Shown here piece by piece: positions 47,045 to 55,670 of a stretch of DNA of 64,000 bases; within the stretch, counting starts at the first letter, position 1, and every line of letters begins with the position of its first letter. The translations under genes were made by a program, and so were the position numbers. The DNA is from Snuella sedimenti (GTDB taxonomy: Bacteria; Bacteroidota; Bacteroidia; Flavobacteriales; Flavobacteriaceae), in contig NZ_JAELVQ010000010.1 of NCBI RefSeq assembly GCF_016428595.1, positions 82,656 to 146,655 of the forward strand, written 5' to 3'. The notes under the pieces were generated by a model. The model was not told where the DNA came from. It searched no databases and was given only the letters and a program-made list of their open reading frames with translations.

Positions 47045-47383
47045 TTAAGGCATTATTTTATTGGTTACCGATTCAACCTCTAATCTAATATTTTTATAGT
47101 TTTCTTCAGAAATAAATTTTAGTTCTTTTGCAAGAATAGCCTGATTTAGTAACTCTAAAGAGGAACTATATGCAACAGAAAGAAAGTGGGCTTTGTCTTT
47201 ATTGGTTTGTCTGGCTGTTCCTTCTGCTATATTGGAAGAAATTGAAACAGAGCTTCTTCGCATTTGGGAGACTAATCCAAATTTTTTCTCATTAGGAAAT
47301 AAATCTGTTGTTTTATAAGTGTTAACAGCTAATAGAATGGCTTCATTCCAAACTTCTAGCTTTTCAAACGAATAAACATGCAT
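47045..47383 (-). CDS. Four-helix bundle protein (S23/IVP family)
   Basis: A 112-residue helical protein of the family first found as an open frame in 23S rRNA intervening sequences. The signature is FEKLEVWNEAILLAVNTYKT, followed by GLVSQMRRSSVSISSNIAEG and AYSSSLELLNQAILAKEL. Here it stands alone, not in an rRNA gene. It sits between cysS and folE in DNA with TTAAGTCG-like repeats on both sides, so it could have been inserted. Function unknown; members form pentameric bundles. Confidence 0.88.
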   Translation of the reverse strand: MHVYSFEKLEVWNEAILLAVNTYKTTDLFPNEKKFGLVSQMRRSSVSISSNIAEGTARQTNKDKAHFLSVAYSSSLELLNQAILAKELKFISEENYKNIRLEVESVTNKIMP

Positions 47384-47469
47384 AAACTTTGATGTTTAGA
47401 TGTTTGTTGTTGGACGTTAAGCTGGTTTTAATACATCTAAACAACTAAACGACTTAGCATCAAACACAA

Positions 47470-48147
47470 TTAAAACTTAGTATCCAATTTTATATAATCT
47501 AAAAATTCCCGACGTGTTGCTTTATCTTTAAATCTACCACCAAATTCGGAGGTAACCGTGCTACTTTCAATATCTCTAATACCCCTAGAGTTTACGCATA
47601 AGTGTTTGGCGTCTATAACACAGGCAACATCTTTGGTGTTTAGTACCTCTTGGAGCTCTCTAACAATTTGAATCGTTAAGCGTTCCTGTACTTGCGGACG
47701 CTTTGCAAAATAATCTACAATACGGTTCATTTTGGATAAACCAACAACAGTACCATTGGATATATAAGCAATATGAGCTTTCCCAACTATTGGTAATAAA
47801 TGGTGCTCGCAGGTGGAGTATACCGTAATGTTTTTTTCAACCAACATTTCACCATACTTATATTTATTTTCGAAAGTAGAAGCACTTGGCTTTTTGTCGG
47901 GATCTAATCCTCCAAAGATCTCTTTAACAAACATTTTGGCCACACGGTTTGGTGTGCCTTTTAAACTATCATCTGTTAGATCTAGCCCTAATGTTTCCAT
48001 AATATGGCGAACATCGTCCTTAATGATGTCTATTTTTTCCTCTTTAGAAAGCTTAAAGGCATCATGGCGCAACGGGGTGCTTTCAGATGTGCCAATATGG
48101 TTGTTTCCTATAGATTCAAACTCTTCAAAGTTGCTGTCAATTTTCAT
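47470..48147 (-). CDS. folE: GTP cyclohydrolase I
   Basis: First enzyme of folate and pterin synthesis, forming dihydroneopterin triphosphate from GTP; 225 residues. The zinc site is STCEHHLLPIVGKAHIAYI (Cys, His-His), with the second Cys in DVACVIDAKHLCVNSRGI. GLSKMNRIVDYFAKRPQVQE and TSEFGGRFKDKA are further signatures. The N-terminal 30 residues are an extension typical of this group. It has its own -7 box at 48178-48185. Confidence 0.96.
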   Translation of the reverse strand: MKIDSNFEEFESIGNNHIGTSESTPLRHDAFKLSKEEKIDIIKDDVRHIMETLGLDLTDDSLKGTPNRVAKMFVKEIFGGLDPDKKPSASTFENKYKYGEMLVEKNITVYSTCEHHLLPIVGKAHIAYISNGTVVGLSKMNRIVDYFAKRPQVQERLTIQIVRELQEVLNTKDVACVIDAKHLCVNSRGIRDIESSTVTSEFGGRFKDKATRREFLDYIKLDTKF

Positions 48148-48177
48148 CTGTCAAAAAAAATCATGATTTTAAGTTTG

Positions 48178-48185
48178 CAAAGATA
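48178..48185 (-). promoter_or_regulatory. -7 element of the folE promoter
   Basis: On the minus strand TATCTTTG matches TAnnTTTG and lies 30 bases before the folE start. A -33 TTG is not evident. Confidence 0.5.
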
Positions 48186-48280
48186 AGTAATTCCGTTTTG
48201 TTATGTTTTGTATTAACAAACAATTAATTTTAGGGGTTTGTCTGTGTTTCAACGGATTAATTACATAAAAAAAAATAAGA

Positions 48281-48304
48281 AGCCCGAACTTTTTGGTTCG
48301 AGCT
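48281..48304 (-). terminator. Terminator of the OmpP1-like gene
   Basis: On the minus strand AGCTCGAAC pairs with GTTCGGGCT (one G-T pair) around AAAAA-rich loop, followed by TTCTTATTTTTTTT. It lies 25 bases after the stop of the outer membrane protein gene. Confidence 0.75.
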
Positions 48305-48329
48305 GTAAAGATTGTATGTTCATTAGGTT

Positions 48330-49853
48330 TTAAATATTAAAACTTAACGATAGTGTTACGTTAGTATCTGTTCTGTCTATATTGGCAGTATCGACAAGCC
48401 CGATGTTATATAGAGGTGTCTGGAATGAGCGATTGGCCTGATCGAAAGTAAGGTCCAGTTTGGTATTTCCAAAGTTAAGGCCAAGACCAAGGGAGTAGCC
48501 GGTTAGATCGCCAACGGTTACGCCATTTTTGTATGGGCTCTCCTCAAAGCGATACCCACCCCTAAAGCTAAATTGTTTGTATTTGTACTCACCTCCCAAT
48601 CTGTAGGTGGCTGCATCGGTTAACGTATTGCTTATTTTATTGTTTTCGAAAGCAAAATCGGGGTCAGACGTTGGCTTAAACTTGGTTGCACTATAGTCTT
48701 TCCTAGAATAGTCAAAACTCAATAAACCTTGTGTTCCAAAAATGTAGGCTAGGCTTCCTGTAAGCTTACCGGGAGTTTGCAGTTTGTATTGGGGATATAC
48801 GTTTACGATTAGAGGATTGATTTCAATAAATCCATTTATTCCGTCTGTAGCTATAAATTGTGAAGCTTCCTCTTCAATGGTATACCAGGTGGGGGAATCG
48901 TAAGTTAAACCCACTCTAAATTCTGGGCTTAGTTTTAAGATACCGCCTAATTGAAACGAAAACCCGCTACCCGTGGTTGATAAATTATTTTCAAATTCTA
49001 TATATTCCACATCGGATGTATTTGAGTTTTCTTCAACCAAAAATGTAGAACGGTCGTAATTTATAAAATGGGAATTTAAATTTAAACCTAAGTAAAGGTT
49101 ATCGTCGTATTGAGCCCCCATATTAAAAGAAATCTTGCCGTTATATCCGGTAGCTGCATAGGTGTAATCATGAAAGAAATTACCATTATTTAAATTAATG
49201 GTATATTCCGTATTGGCATCATTGTTAATATCTACTGGTTCTAAAATAAAAGACTCATAACCTAAAAATGCCTGTTGATGGCTGTAACCATATGCACTGC
49301 CTATTTCTTGATAAGCTTGTGAGTAGGTCTCCCCGTCGAGTCTTTCTATTTCATCTAATCTCAGACCATTTGCATAATCGAAAAAATAACTTGAAATGGA
49401 GTTGTCGAAATTACCACTATTAGTATTGGTGCCAATGGCCCTCCAATTATCATCAAAATTAGCGGTCTTTTCGTAAGCAACGGCTAAACTGAATTTACGC
49501 CATGGTGAGTTTGTATTTCTGTTCGCAAAAACAAAGGCAGCACCGCCTTGATTGAGGTCGAAAGTGGATTCGTTGGCACTGGTCGCTGTGTTAAAATAAC
49601 GTGTATCGTTTTTTGTGTCTATATTAGACAAGGAAAATGAAGCATGACTTTTACTGAAAACAGCTGAACTGGCCGGATTCAAACTTACGGCGCTCATATC
49701 GCCCCCTAGGGCGCCAAAAGCACCACTTAAAGCTCTAAAACGAGCTGTTCCTTGTATGTTGTCTTGCGAATAACGCAAAGCATCCGTGATATCTTGAGCG
49801 TAGATTGAGGACATAGAAAGTATGCCTATGAATAGTAAATTTAACTTTTTCAT
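48330..49853 (-). CDS. OmpP1/FadL family outer membrane transport protein
   Basis: A 507-residue outer membrane beta-barrel with an N-terminal signal (KKLNLLFIGILSMSSIYA-Q). The mature start DALRYSQDNIQGTARFRALS, then GAFGALGGDMSAVSLNPASS, is characteristic of the FadL/OmpP1 group (also PorV-like), and alternating strands fill the rest with a C-terminal aromatic-rich strand ending LSLSFNI. FadL-type proteins take up hydrophobic compounds; the substrate is unknown here. I use ATG 49853 (three codons after a TTG). It is followed by a terminator and is 87 bases from the Tyr/Trp-rich lipoprotein gene upstream. Confidence 0.88.
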   Translation of the reverse strand: MKKLNLLFIGILSMSSIYAQDITDALRYSQDNIQGTARFRALSGAFGALGGDMSAVSLNPASSAVFSKSHASFSLSNIDTKNDTRYFNTATSANESTFDLNQGGAAFVFANRNTNSPWRKFSLAVAYEKTANFDDNWRAIGTNTNSGNFDNSISSYFFDYANGLRLDEIERLDGETYSQAYQEIGSAYGYSHQQAFLGYESFILEPVDINNDANTEYTINLNNGNFFHDYTYAATGYNGKISFNMGAQYDDNLYLGLNLNSHFINYDRSTFLVEENSNTSDVEYIEFENNLSTTGSGFSFQLGGILKLSPEFRVGLTYDSPTWYTIEEEASQFIATDGINGFIEINPLIVNVYPQYKLQTPGKLTGSLAYIFGTQGLLSFDYSRKDYSATKFKPTSDPDFAFENNKISNTLTDAATYRLGGEYKYKQFSFRGGYRFEESPYKNGVTVGDLTGYSLGLGLNFGNTKLDLTFDQANRSFQTPLYNIGLVDTANIDRTDTNVTLSLSFNI

Positions 49854-49940
49854 GTGTTTCAATTTTATTTTTAGGGTAAGATTTGTTTCGCCCAGTTTAC
49901 TCTTGACTGTTCAAAATTAAACCAAGTTTATTTTTAATGT

Positions 49941-51002
49941 TTAGCGACGTCTTCCACTTGAGGCACTAGAACTCCTAGAGCTTCCTGATGAGGATCTGGA
50001 AACAGATCCAGAACTTGATCGGCTACTACTTCTACTCGGCGTATAGCTTGAGTTTGAACTTCGAGACGTGCTTCTAGAAACGTTGCCAGAGCTATTACTA
50101 CTTCTTGAGCTAGAACTCGGTCTGTAGGTAGTGCTTCCCGAACTTCTTCTTACAGACGACGACGATGATCGAACTGTAGAGTTTGAAGTTGGAGCAGAAG
50201 CTGTACTGGATCTTCTTTGTGTATATGTTTTTGTATTTGGATTGTAGTATCTGCTACTAGTGCTTCGTCTACTTGTTGTGTATCTGGAAGTAGTAGCGTT
50301 GGTTGAAGAACTGCTACGTCTTAAACTACTATTGGAAGCCGTCCCAACTCTATTATAACTACCTCGTCTACTGGTATTGTAAGCAACATTTCTTCCACTG
50401 TAATACCTGTTTCCGTAATACCAATTGTTGTGGTAAGGGTATCTATAGTTCCAATAGTTTCTATAAGGGTAACCATAATAACCATATCGGTATCTATATG
50501 GGCTATAATAAGACCACCCATAATACCCACCATACCAATAGGGATCATGATATCCCCAATTGTTCCAGCCCCAGTAATTCCAGTATGGACCACCCCATAA
50601 ATAGGAATTATAACCAAAACCAGAGTGGTAATTTATGGTTATTTGATTGCTATCTTGACCCCAACCAGCATACCCTTGATAGGTGTTGTCGTTTAAAGAA
50701 CCGTCTTCATTATAGTTGTCACTTTCGTATGAATCTATATCTGTAAAAATGGCTTCGTCGGCAAGCATGTTATCATATTCAAGTGCTTTATTCCTAAAAT
50801 AGTTTTTGTAGTAATCACTATTGGATTGGTTTGGGATTTCAACAACAGCATCTTCGTATGGCACATTAATTTCTTGGCTACTATAGATGCCATCACTATC
50901 GGCACCAACATATTGATAAGAACCGCAAGATGATAAACTAATTAGCAATCCAAGAATAGCTAAATGTGGCATTTTCCTTTTTATGTAGTTAGTAAATTGC
51001 AT
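49941..51002 (-). CDS. Tyr/Trp/Gly-rich and Ser/Arg-rich lipoprotein
   Basis: Lipoprotein of 353 residues (lipobox ISLSSC after AILGLLISL). Residues 30-125 are ordinary acidic sequence. Residues 135-210 are rich in Tyr, Trp and Gly (WGGPYWNYWGWNNWGYHDPY and similar), and the last 140 residues are nearly all Ser, Arg and Thr (RSSSSSVRRSSGSTTYRPSS-like). No enzymatic motif exists. Such proteins are common in Flavobacteriia and of unknown role; an aggregating or matrix-binding surface protein is one possibility. It precedes the OmpP1-like gene on the same strand. Confidence 0.75.
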   Translation of the reverse strand: MQFTNYIKRKMPHLAILGLLISLSSCGSYQYVGADSDGIYSSQEINVPYEDAVVEIPNQSNSDYYKNYFRNKALEYDNMLADEAIFTDIDSYESDNYNEDGSLNDNTYQGYAGWGQDSNQITINYHSGFGYNSYLWGGPYWNYWGWNNWGYHDPYWYGGYYGWSYYSPYRYRYGYYGYPYRNYWNYRYPYHNNWYYGNRYYSGRNVAYNTSRRGSYNRVGTASNSSLRRSSSSTNATTSRYTTSRRSTSSRYYNPNTKTYTQRRSSTASAPTSNSTVRSSSSSVRRSSGSTTYRPSSSSRSSNSSGNVSRSTSRSSNSSYTPSRSSSRSSSGSVSRSSSGSSRSSSASSGRRR

Positions 51003-51101
51003 ATCTCTAGAATTTTATTGTTGAACATAACAAAAATAGTTAGTTTTGCCGAACTATTTTTATATTTAACATAATCACAATATTTGTGCCAAAAGAAACG
51101 T

Positions 51102-52580
51102 ATGAGTAAAAAACTTACCAGTAGAGAGGCCGATTATTCAAAATGGTATAATGAACTTGTTGTAAAGGCAGACTTAGCAGAGAACTCGGCTGTTAGGGGG
51201 TGTATGGTCATTAAACCATATGGCTATGCTATTTGGGAAAAGATGCAAGCCGAATTAGACAAAATGTTTAAAGAAACAGGGCACCAAAATGCATATTTCC
51301 CTTTATTCGTACCTAAAAGTTTGTTTGAGGCCGAAGAAAAGAACGCCGAAGGGTTTGCCAAAGAATGCGCTGTAGTAACACATTACAGATTACAGAATGA
51401 CCCTGATAAACCAGGGAAATTGCGCGTAGATCCTGAAGCAAGACTCGAGGAAGAATTAGTAGTTAGGCCCACTTCTGAAGCTATTATTTGGAATACGTAT
51501 AGAAATTGGATCCAATCGTATAGAGATTTACCATTACTAATAAACCAGTGGGCTAATGTGGTGCGTTGGGAAATGCGTACGCGTTTGTTTTTACGTACTG
51601 CCGAATTTTTATGGCAGGAGGGGCATACTGCGCACGAAACAAAAGCAGAGGCTATCGCTGAAGCCAAGTTAATGAACAATGTATATGCAACTTTTGTTGA
51701 GAATTTTATGGCCATACCTGTTATTCAGGGGTTAAAGACAGAGAGTGAGCGTTTTGCCGGTGCAGAAGATACCTACTGTATAGAAGCTTTAATGCAGGAC
51801 GGGAAGGCTTTGCAGGCTGGAACTTCACACTTTTTGGGACAAAATTTCGCAAAAGCCTTTGATGTTAAATTTGCAAATAAAGAAGGGAAGCAAGATTATG
51901 TTTGGGCAACGTCCTGGGGAGTTTCTACAAGATTGATGGGGGCTTTGATTATGACGCATAGTGATGATAACGGATTGGTGTTACCGCCTAGCTTAGCACC
52001 TAATCAAGTAGTTATTGTCCCAATATATAAAAGTGAAGAGGACTTAAAGGCAGTTTCGGAAGTCGCCAATAGTATTATAAGTGATTTGAGGGCTAAAGGT
52101 ATTTCGGTGAAGTACGACGATCGTACCACTCAAAGACCAGGAGCAAAGTTTGCCCAGCATGAATTACAAGGGGTGCCATTGCGAATTGCCATTGGGCCAA
52201 AAGATTTGGAAAATGGCACCGTTGAATTGGCTAGGAGAGATACTTTAACAAAAGAAACGGTTGTATTGGATAGTTTAACGGAAACTATTGAAAACCTACT
52301 GGAAGAAATTCAAAAGACCCTATTTAATAAAGCAAAAGTGTTTAGGGATTCCCATATAACAGAAGTCGATACATTTGAAGAGTTCAAGAGTGTTTTAGAA
52401 ACAAAAACAGGGTTTGTTTCTGCGCATTGGGACGGTACAGCTGAAACAGAAGATAAAATAAAAGAATTGACTAAAGCAACTATTAGGTGTATTCCTTTGG
52501 ATGCTAAGGAAGAACAAGGGGTTTGTGTGTTTACTGGAAACCCATCAAAAGGAAGGGTCTTGTTTGCAAAGGCATATTAG
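51102..52580 (+). CDS. proS: Prolyl-tRNA synthetase (archaeal/eukaryal type)
   Basis: Class II synthetase of 492 residues, the short form lacking the editing insertion, as usual in Bacteroidota. Motifs include [19 protein letters not shown] and [17 protein letters not shown] at the N-terminus, [17 protein letters not shown] (class II motif 2 region), and [16 protein letters not shown]. The C-terminal [18 protein letters not shown] ends in VLFAKAY, a Tyr terminus typical of this type. I start at ATG 51102; an upstream GTG frame adds six residues not found in the family. Confidence 0.95.
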   Translation: MSKKLTSREADYSKWYNELVVKADLAENSAVRGCMVIKPYGYAIWEKMQAELDKMFKETGHQNAYFPLFVPKSLFEAEEKNAEGFAKECAVVTHYRLQNDPDKPGKLRVDPEARLEEELVVRPTSEAIIWNTYRNWIQSYRDLPLLINQWANVVRWEMRTRLFLRTAEFLWQEGHTAHETKAEAIAEAKLMNNVYATFVENFMAIPVIQGLKTESERFAGAEDTYCIEALMQDGKALQAGTSHFLGQNFAKAFDVKFANKEGKQDYVWATSWGVSTRLMGALIMTHSDDNGLVLPPSLAPNQVVIVPIYKSEEDLKAVSEVANSIISDLRAKGISVKYDDRTTQRPGAKFAQHELQGVPLRIAIGPKDLENGTVELARRDTLTKETVVLDSLTETIENLLEEIQKTLFNKAKVFRDSHITEVDTFEEFKSVLETKTGFVSAHWDGTAETEDKIKELTKATIRCIPLDAKEEQGVCVFTGNPSKGRVLFAKAY

Positions 52581-52676
52581 AATTTTTTTTGAAAAAAAAT
52601 TACCAAGCTATTGCAGCATTTAAAAATAGTTGTATTTTTGCAACCGCAAACGAGGTATTGCGAGTTATTTGAAGTA

Positions 52677-52707
52677 TTGCAAGGTTGAATTGTTAAATTT
52701 ATATTTG
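52677..52707 (+). promoter_or_regulatory. Promoter of tRNA-Glu/rpsT unit 1
   Basis: TTG (52677), 20 bases, TATATTTG (52700-52707), matching the consensus, and conserved in unit 2 at the same distance. A second promoter-like pair, TTG (52611) and TATTTTTG (52633-52640), lies upstream and may also feed this unit. Confidence 0.65.
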
Positions 52708-52724
52708 CGCACTCAAAAAATAAT

Positions 52725-52796
52725 GGCCCGTTCGTCTATCGGCTAGGACGCCAGGTTTTCATCCTGGTAAGAGGGGTTCGATTCCCCTACGGGCTA
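52725..52796 (+). tRNA. tRNA-Glu (anticodon TTC), copy 1
   Basis: Cloverleaf with acceptor GGCCCGT / ACGGGCT, anticodon stem CCAGG-TTTTCAT-CCTGG giving TTC, and T-arm GGGGTTCGATTCCCC. CCA is not encoded. It lies upstream of rpsT, with which it is likely co-transcribed. Confidence 0.95.
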
Positions 52797-52824
52797 CAAT
52801 TTTAATTATATAGAAAGGTAACAA

Positions 52825-53076
52825 ATGGCAAATCATAAGTCGGCGTTAAAAAGAATTAGAAGTAACGAATCCAAGCGTTTGTTGAACAAGTATCAGCATA
52901 AAACAACACGTAATGCGATAAAAAAATTACGTGAGTTAACGGATAAGAAAGAAGCTGAAACATTATTTCCATCTGTTGTATCAATGTTGGACAGGTTGGC
53001 CAAGAAAAACGTAATCCATGCTAATAAGGCTGCAAACCTTAAATCTGGATTGGCTAAGCATGTTGCTTCTTTGTAG
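52825..53076 (+). CDS. rpsT: 30S ribosomal protein S20, copy 1
   Basis: Primary rRNA-binding protein of the small subunit, 83 residues. MANHKSALKRIRSNESKRLL is the S20 signature, and the rest is basic and helical (KTTRNAIKKLRE, ANLKSGLAKHVASL). It follows tRNA-Glu by 28 bases. A nearly identical second copy follows 549 bases later; the copies differ only at residue 33 (Ile here). A terminator follows 27 bases after the stop. Confidence 0.97.
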   Translation: MANHKSALKRIRSNESKRLLNKYQHKTTRNAIKKLRELTDKKEAETLFPSVVSMLDRLAKKNVIHANKAANLKSGLAKHVASL

Positions 53077-53102
53077 GAAATAAAAATACGGTTATATAAT
53101 AT

Positions 53103-53133
53103 AAAGGCCTTTCACTAATGAAGGGCTTTTTTA
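53103..53133 (+). terminator. Terminator of rpsT unit 1
   Basis: AAGGCCTTTC pairs with GAAGGGCTTT (two G-T pairs) around ACTAAT, then a short T-run. Confidence 0.75.
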
Positions 53134-53225
53134 GTTTAATGCTTTACTAGGAACAGTTTGTTTTGGAGCTAAAATAATATTACAAAGTAGGGATTGAATT
53201 AATTTAGTGAGTTACAAAAAAAGTG

Positions 53226-53256
53226 TTGCAAGATTGATTTTTATGGTTTATATTTG
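53226..53256 (+). promoter_or_regulatory. Promoter of tRNA-Glu/rpsT unit 2
   Basis: TTG (53226), 20 bases, TATATTTG (53249-53256), with the same downstream GCGCACTCAAAAAATAAT as in unit 1. Confidence 0.65.
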
Positions 53257-53273
53257 CGCACTCAAAAAATAAT

Positions 53274-53345
53274 GGCCCGTTCGTCTATCGGCTAGGACGC
53301 CAGGTTTTCATCCTGGTAAGAGGGGTTCGATTCCCCTACGGGCTA
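53274..53345 (+). tRNA. tRNA-Glu (anticodon TTC), copy 2
   Basis: Identical to copy 1 at 52725-52796: acceptor GGCCCGT / ACGGGCT and anticodon TTC in CCAGGTTTTCATCCTGG. Its promoter is also duplicated, so both can be expressed. Confidence 0.95.
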
Positions 53346-53373
53346 CAATTTTAATTATATAGAAAAGAAACTA

Positions 53374-53625
53374 ATGGCAAATCATAAGTCGGCGTTAAAA
53401 AGAATTAGAAGTAACGAATCCAAGCGTTTGTTGAACAAGTATCAGCATAAAACAACACGTAATGCGATGAAAAAATTACGTGAGTTAACGGATAAGAAAG
53501 AAGCTGAAACATTATTTCCATCTGTTGTGTCGATGTTGGACAGATTGGCCAAGAAAAATGTAATCCATGCTAATAAGGCTGCAAATCTTAAATCTGGATT
53601 AGCTAAGCATGTTGCTTCTTTGTAA
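53374..53625 (+). CDS. rpsT: 30S ribosomal protein S20, copy 2
   Basis: Second S20 gene, 83 residues, identical in sequence except residue 33, Met here. Several synonymous differences from copy 1 (for example the codons after MLDR, and NVIHANK) show that selection has kept the protein since duplication. The ATG is preceded by a changed 12-base leader. It has its own terminator and promoter. Confidence 0.97.
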   Translation: MANHKSALKRIRSNESKRLLNKYQHKTTRNAMKKLRELTDKKEAETLFPSVVSMLDRLAKKNVIHANKAANLKSGLAKHVASL

Positions 53626-53659
53626 GTAAGAGAATATAATAATAGTTATATATAATGTG

Positions 53660-53684
53660 AAAGCCGCTTGTTAGAGCGGCTTTT
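53660..53684 (+). terminator. Terminator of rpsT unit 2
   Basis: AAAGCCGCT pairs with AGCGGCTTT around TGTTAG, then TTTT. It may also serve the convergent gene at 53719. Confidence 0.8.
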
Positions 53685-53718
53685 GTGTTTTTGGCTATAC
53701 GGTAATCTTTAAAATGAT

Positions 53719-54486
53719 TTAATCAAGCCAAGAAGCTACTTCTGTCAATGCTTTTTCAGGTGTCTTCTCTAAAGGCCAATATTCGAGCCCTACATATCCA
53801 GAAAACCCTGTTTTTATAATGGCTTTAAAGACTTCCGGATAATTTATTTCTCCTCTTTGCAGCTCATTTCTCCCTGGGTTTCCAGCAGCATGAAAATGCC
53901 CAATTTTATCAATATTGGAAACTATGTTTTTTATTAACTGACCTTCACTAATTTGTTGATGGTATATGTCAAAAACCACTTTAATGTTAGGGCTATTTAC
54001 AGCTTCTATTATCTTGAAGGCTTCATCGCTATTCACTAAAAAATATCCTTTGTGATCAATTAGTTCATTTAAAGGTTCAATAACAAGCGTGATACCAGCC
54101 TCCTCTAAAAAAGGAGCAGCAGCTTTTAAGCCGTCTACCAACGATTTAAACTGTGTCGCTCTTGGTACATCAATTATAAAGTCGCCAACTTGCGATATTA
54201 AAATGTCAGTTTTTAGCTTTTTTGCAGTAGCTATCGATTCTTTTAAGCCTTTTAAATATTGGTCTCGAAGATTAGCGTCAACAAGGCTTATGAATTTTGT
54301 ACAACAAGCTGAAATTTTTAGATTGTTTTCTAACTGGGCTTTTACCAAAGCATCTAAATCTTTATCCCACCAACCCCAAAACTCTATAGCGGTAATTTCA
54401 CTTTGCCTAACAGATTTACAGGCTTCTTCAAAAGATTTGCCTTCAAAAACAGCATCAATGCATACTGACGGTTTAAGTTTATTCAT
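53719..54486 (-). CDS. Hydroxypyruvate isomerase-like sugar isomerase/epimerase
   Basis: TIM-barrel sugar isomerase of 255 residues in the AP endonuclease 2 superfamily. The metal/catalytic residues sit in TLVIEPLNELIDH (Glu), KVVFDIYHQQ (Asp and His), GHFHAAGNPGRNEL (His) and YVGLEYWPLE (Glu). The NPGRNEL part is characteristic of hydroxypyruvate isomerase Hyi. In this catabolic context, the real substrate may be a keto sugar intermediate. It sits first in the accessory locus, with its downstream end facing the rpsT unit. Confidence 0.85.
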   Translation of the reverse strand: MNKLKPSVCIDAVFEGKSFEEACKSVRQSEITAIEFWGWWDKDLDALVKAQLENNLKISACCTKFISLVDANLRDQYLKGLKESIATAKKLKTDILISQVGDFIIDVPRATQFKSLVDGLKAAAPFLEEAGITLVIEPLNELIDHKGYFLVNSDEAFKIIEAVNSPNIKVVFDIYHQQISEGQLIKNIVSNIDKIGHFHAAGNPGRNELQRGEINYPEVFKAIIKTGFSGYVGLEYWPLEKTPEKALTEVASWLD

Positions 54487-54581
54487 TATATTATAAATGT
54501 ATGGTTTTAAAAAGGGCCTAATTTAAAGTATATTATTAACAAAACCCAAAAAACACCATACCGTTGGGATAAGAACTGATC

Positions 54582-54719
54582 TTATTGTTTGATTGGATTA
54601 ATAGCTTTGTGCTCGTTTAGTAAAAAGTCTTTGAAATTCTCATTTTCAGAAATTCCTAAAAGTGTTGCGCTGTGCTGAGAGTTAAAGTTTAATTTTATCA
54701 GTGAACAGCGCTGTACCTC
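54582..54719 (-). pseudogene. Remnant of a LuxR-like HTH regulator C-terminus
   Basis: On the minus strand an open stretch of 45 codons without a start codon begins just after a TGA (54720-54722) and ends at TAA 54582. Its beginning, EVQRCSLIKLNFNSQHSATL, followed by LGIS, fits the recognition-helix region of flavobacterial LuxR-type HTH domains that read like LCSLIKLNLSTKEIA. The expected continuation is lost. I see it as a decayed fragment in the 251-base gap between two genes. Recognition is from pattern memory only. Confidence 0.35.
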
Positions 54720-54737
54720 TCAACGGTATTAGGCTAA

Positions 54738-55664
54738 TCATTTCCCTATCGGACTATCGTCAACTTTAAGGTCACCAACCACATATTGCATACCATCTAA
54801 CAAAAATTGAAGGAATTCTGGGTTGTCTAGGCTTTGAGCGTTATGTGAGGGCGAACTATAAAACACCCTGCCTTTGCCGTGCCTTTTGATCCATGAAACG
54901 TAATTAATGTTGTTTTCTGGCTTTTCCCTTAGACCTTTTAGTTTGTCTGCGTCTATATATAGGAGTGGGCGGAAGTTGTAGTTGAAGTAGGCATTTTTAA
55001 AAAAATAAGGTTCATCAACGTGAGTCAATCCTTTGCCTTTAAAAGCTTTTACTAAAGGGTGGTTTGCGTCAACTTCTTTTACATGCATTTTTTGTTGCCT
55101 TGGATGGTAATCAAAACTGCCACCTACCATTTCACTAAATTGCTTCGAGTTGTTCTGTACTACAATAGCACCGTGAAGTAGCATAAGGCCACCGCCTTTC
55201 TTTACATAATCCATTAAGTTTTCTTCATATTCTATGGCTTTATTGTTAATGTCTTCATCAGATAGTGAGCTGTTTTGTTTTAAAAGATCATAAAATAAAT
55301 TGCGCTTTGGACCTTCGGGGTTTGAATTGTTAAGAATTATGGCGTCGTATTTTTTAAGATTATCTTTGCTGAAATTTTCAACATCATAGCGAATGTAAAT
55401 TTCAAAAGCATTGGATTTTTTACCAAGTACCTTAAGCATTTCTATGTTGTGTGGAATGGTCCAATGCTTAAATCCTGTAGCCTTTGAAAAAACCAAAATA
55501 CGTTTTTTACTTACATTCTTTACTGTAGGTTGATTTGGTGCTAGGCGCTCTATTTTTGAAATCCACTCGGGAGAGACCTCAAATTCATCCAATTTTTGAG
55601 CTGTTGAGGCTGATATAAAGAAAGTGATAAAGAGTGTTGTGATTATTAGTTGCTTTGTTTTCAT
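54738..55664 (-). CDS. Secreted ThuA-like trehalose utilisation family protein
   Basis: A 308-residue exported protein (signal ITTLFITFFISASTA-Q) of the ThuA-like fold, a class I glutamine amidotransferase-like structure. Visible motifs are VFSKATGFKHWTIPHNIEML, YDAIILNNSNPEG, GGGLMLLHGAI and the C-terminal WIKRHGKGRVFYSSPSHNAQ. ThuA proteins take part in sugar (trehalose and other keto-sugar) catabolism, but their reaction is not settled. It lies 6 bases downstream of the LacI regulator gene, so it is co-transcribed with it. Confidence 0.9.
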   Translation of the reverse strand: MKTKQLIITTLFITFFISASTAQKLDEFEVSPEWISKIERLAPNQPTVKNVSKKRILVFSKATGFKHWTIPHNIEMLKVLGKKSNAFEIYIRYDVENFSKDNLKKYDAIILNNSNPEGPKRNLFYDLLKQNSSLSDEDINNKAIEYEENLMDYVKKGGGLMLLHGAIVVQNNSKQFSEMVGGSFDYHPRQQKMHVKEVDANHPLVKAFKGKGLTHVDEPYFFKNAYFNYNFRPLLYIDADKLKGLREKPENNINYVSWIKRHGKGRVFYSSPSHNAQSLDNPEFLQFLLDGMQYVVGDLKVDDSPIGK

Positions 55665-55670
55665 TTTGTG

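Larger units (their letters stand above)
52677..53625 (+). repeat. Tandem duplication of tRNA-Glu plus rpsT
   Basis: Two units repeat at an exact offset of 549 bases: promoter -7 box, tRNA-Glu, and the S20 gene occur at 52700, 52725, 52825 and again at 53249, 53274, 53374. Coding copies differ by few bases, mostly synonymous, while downstream sequences and terminators differ. The two rpsT proteins differ at one residue (Ile or Met). Confidence 0.9.

Noticed and set aside
50303..50746. Plus-strand 147-residue open frame rich in Asn, His, Tyr
   Set aside because: It is the shadow of the low-complexity lipoprotein on the minus strand.
52633..52680. Remnant of a third tRNA upstream of tRNA-Glu copy 1
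   Set aside because: The bases contain a promoter-like box but do not fold into a cloverleaf.
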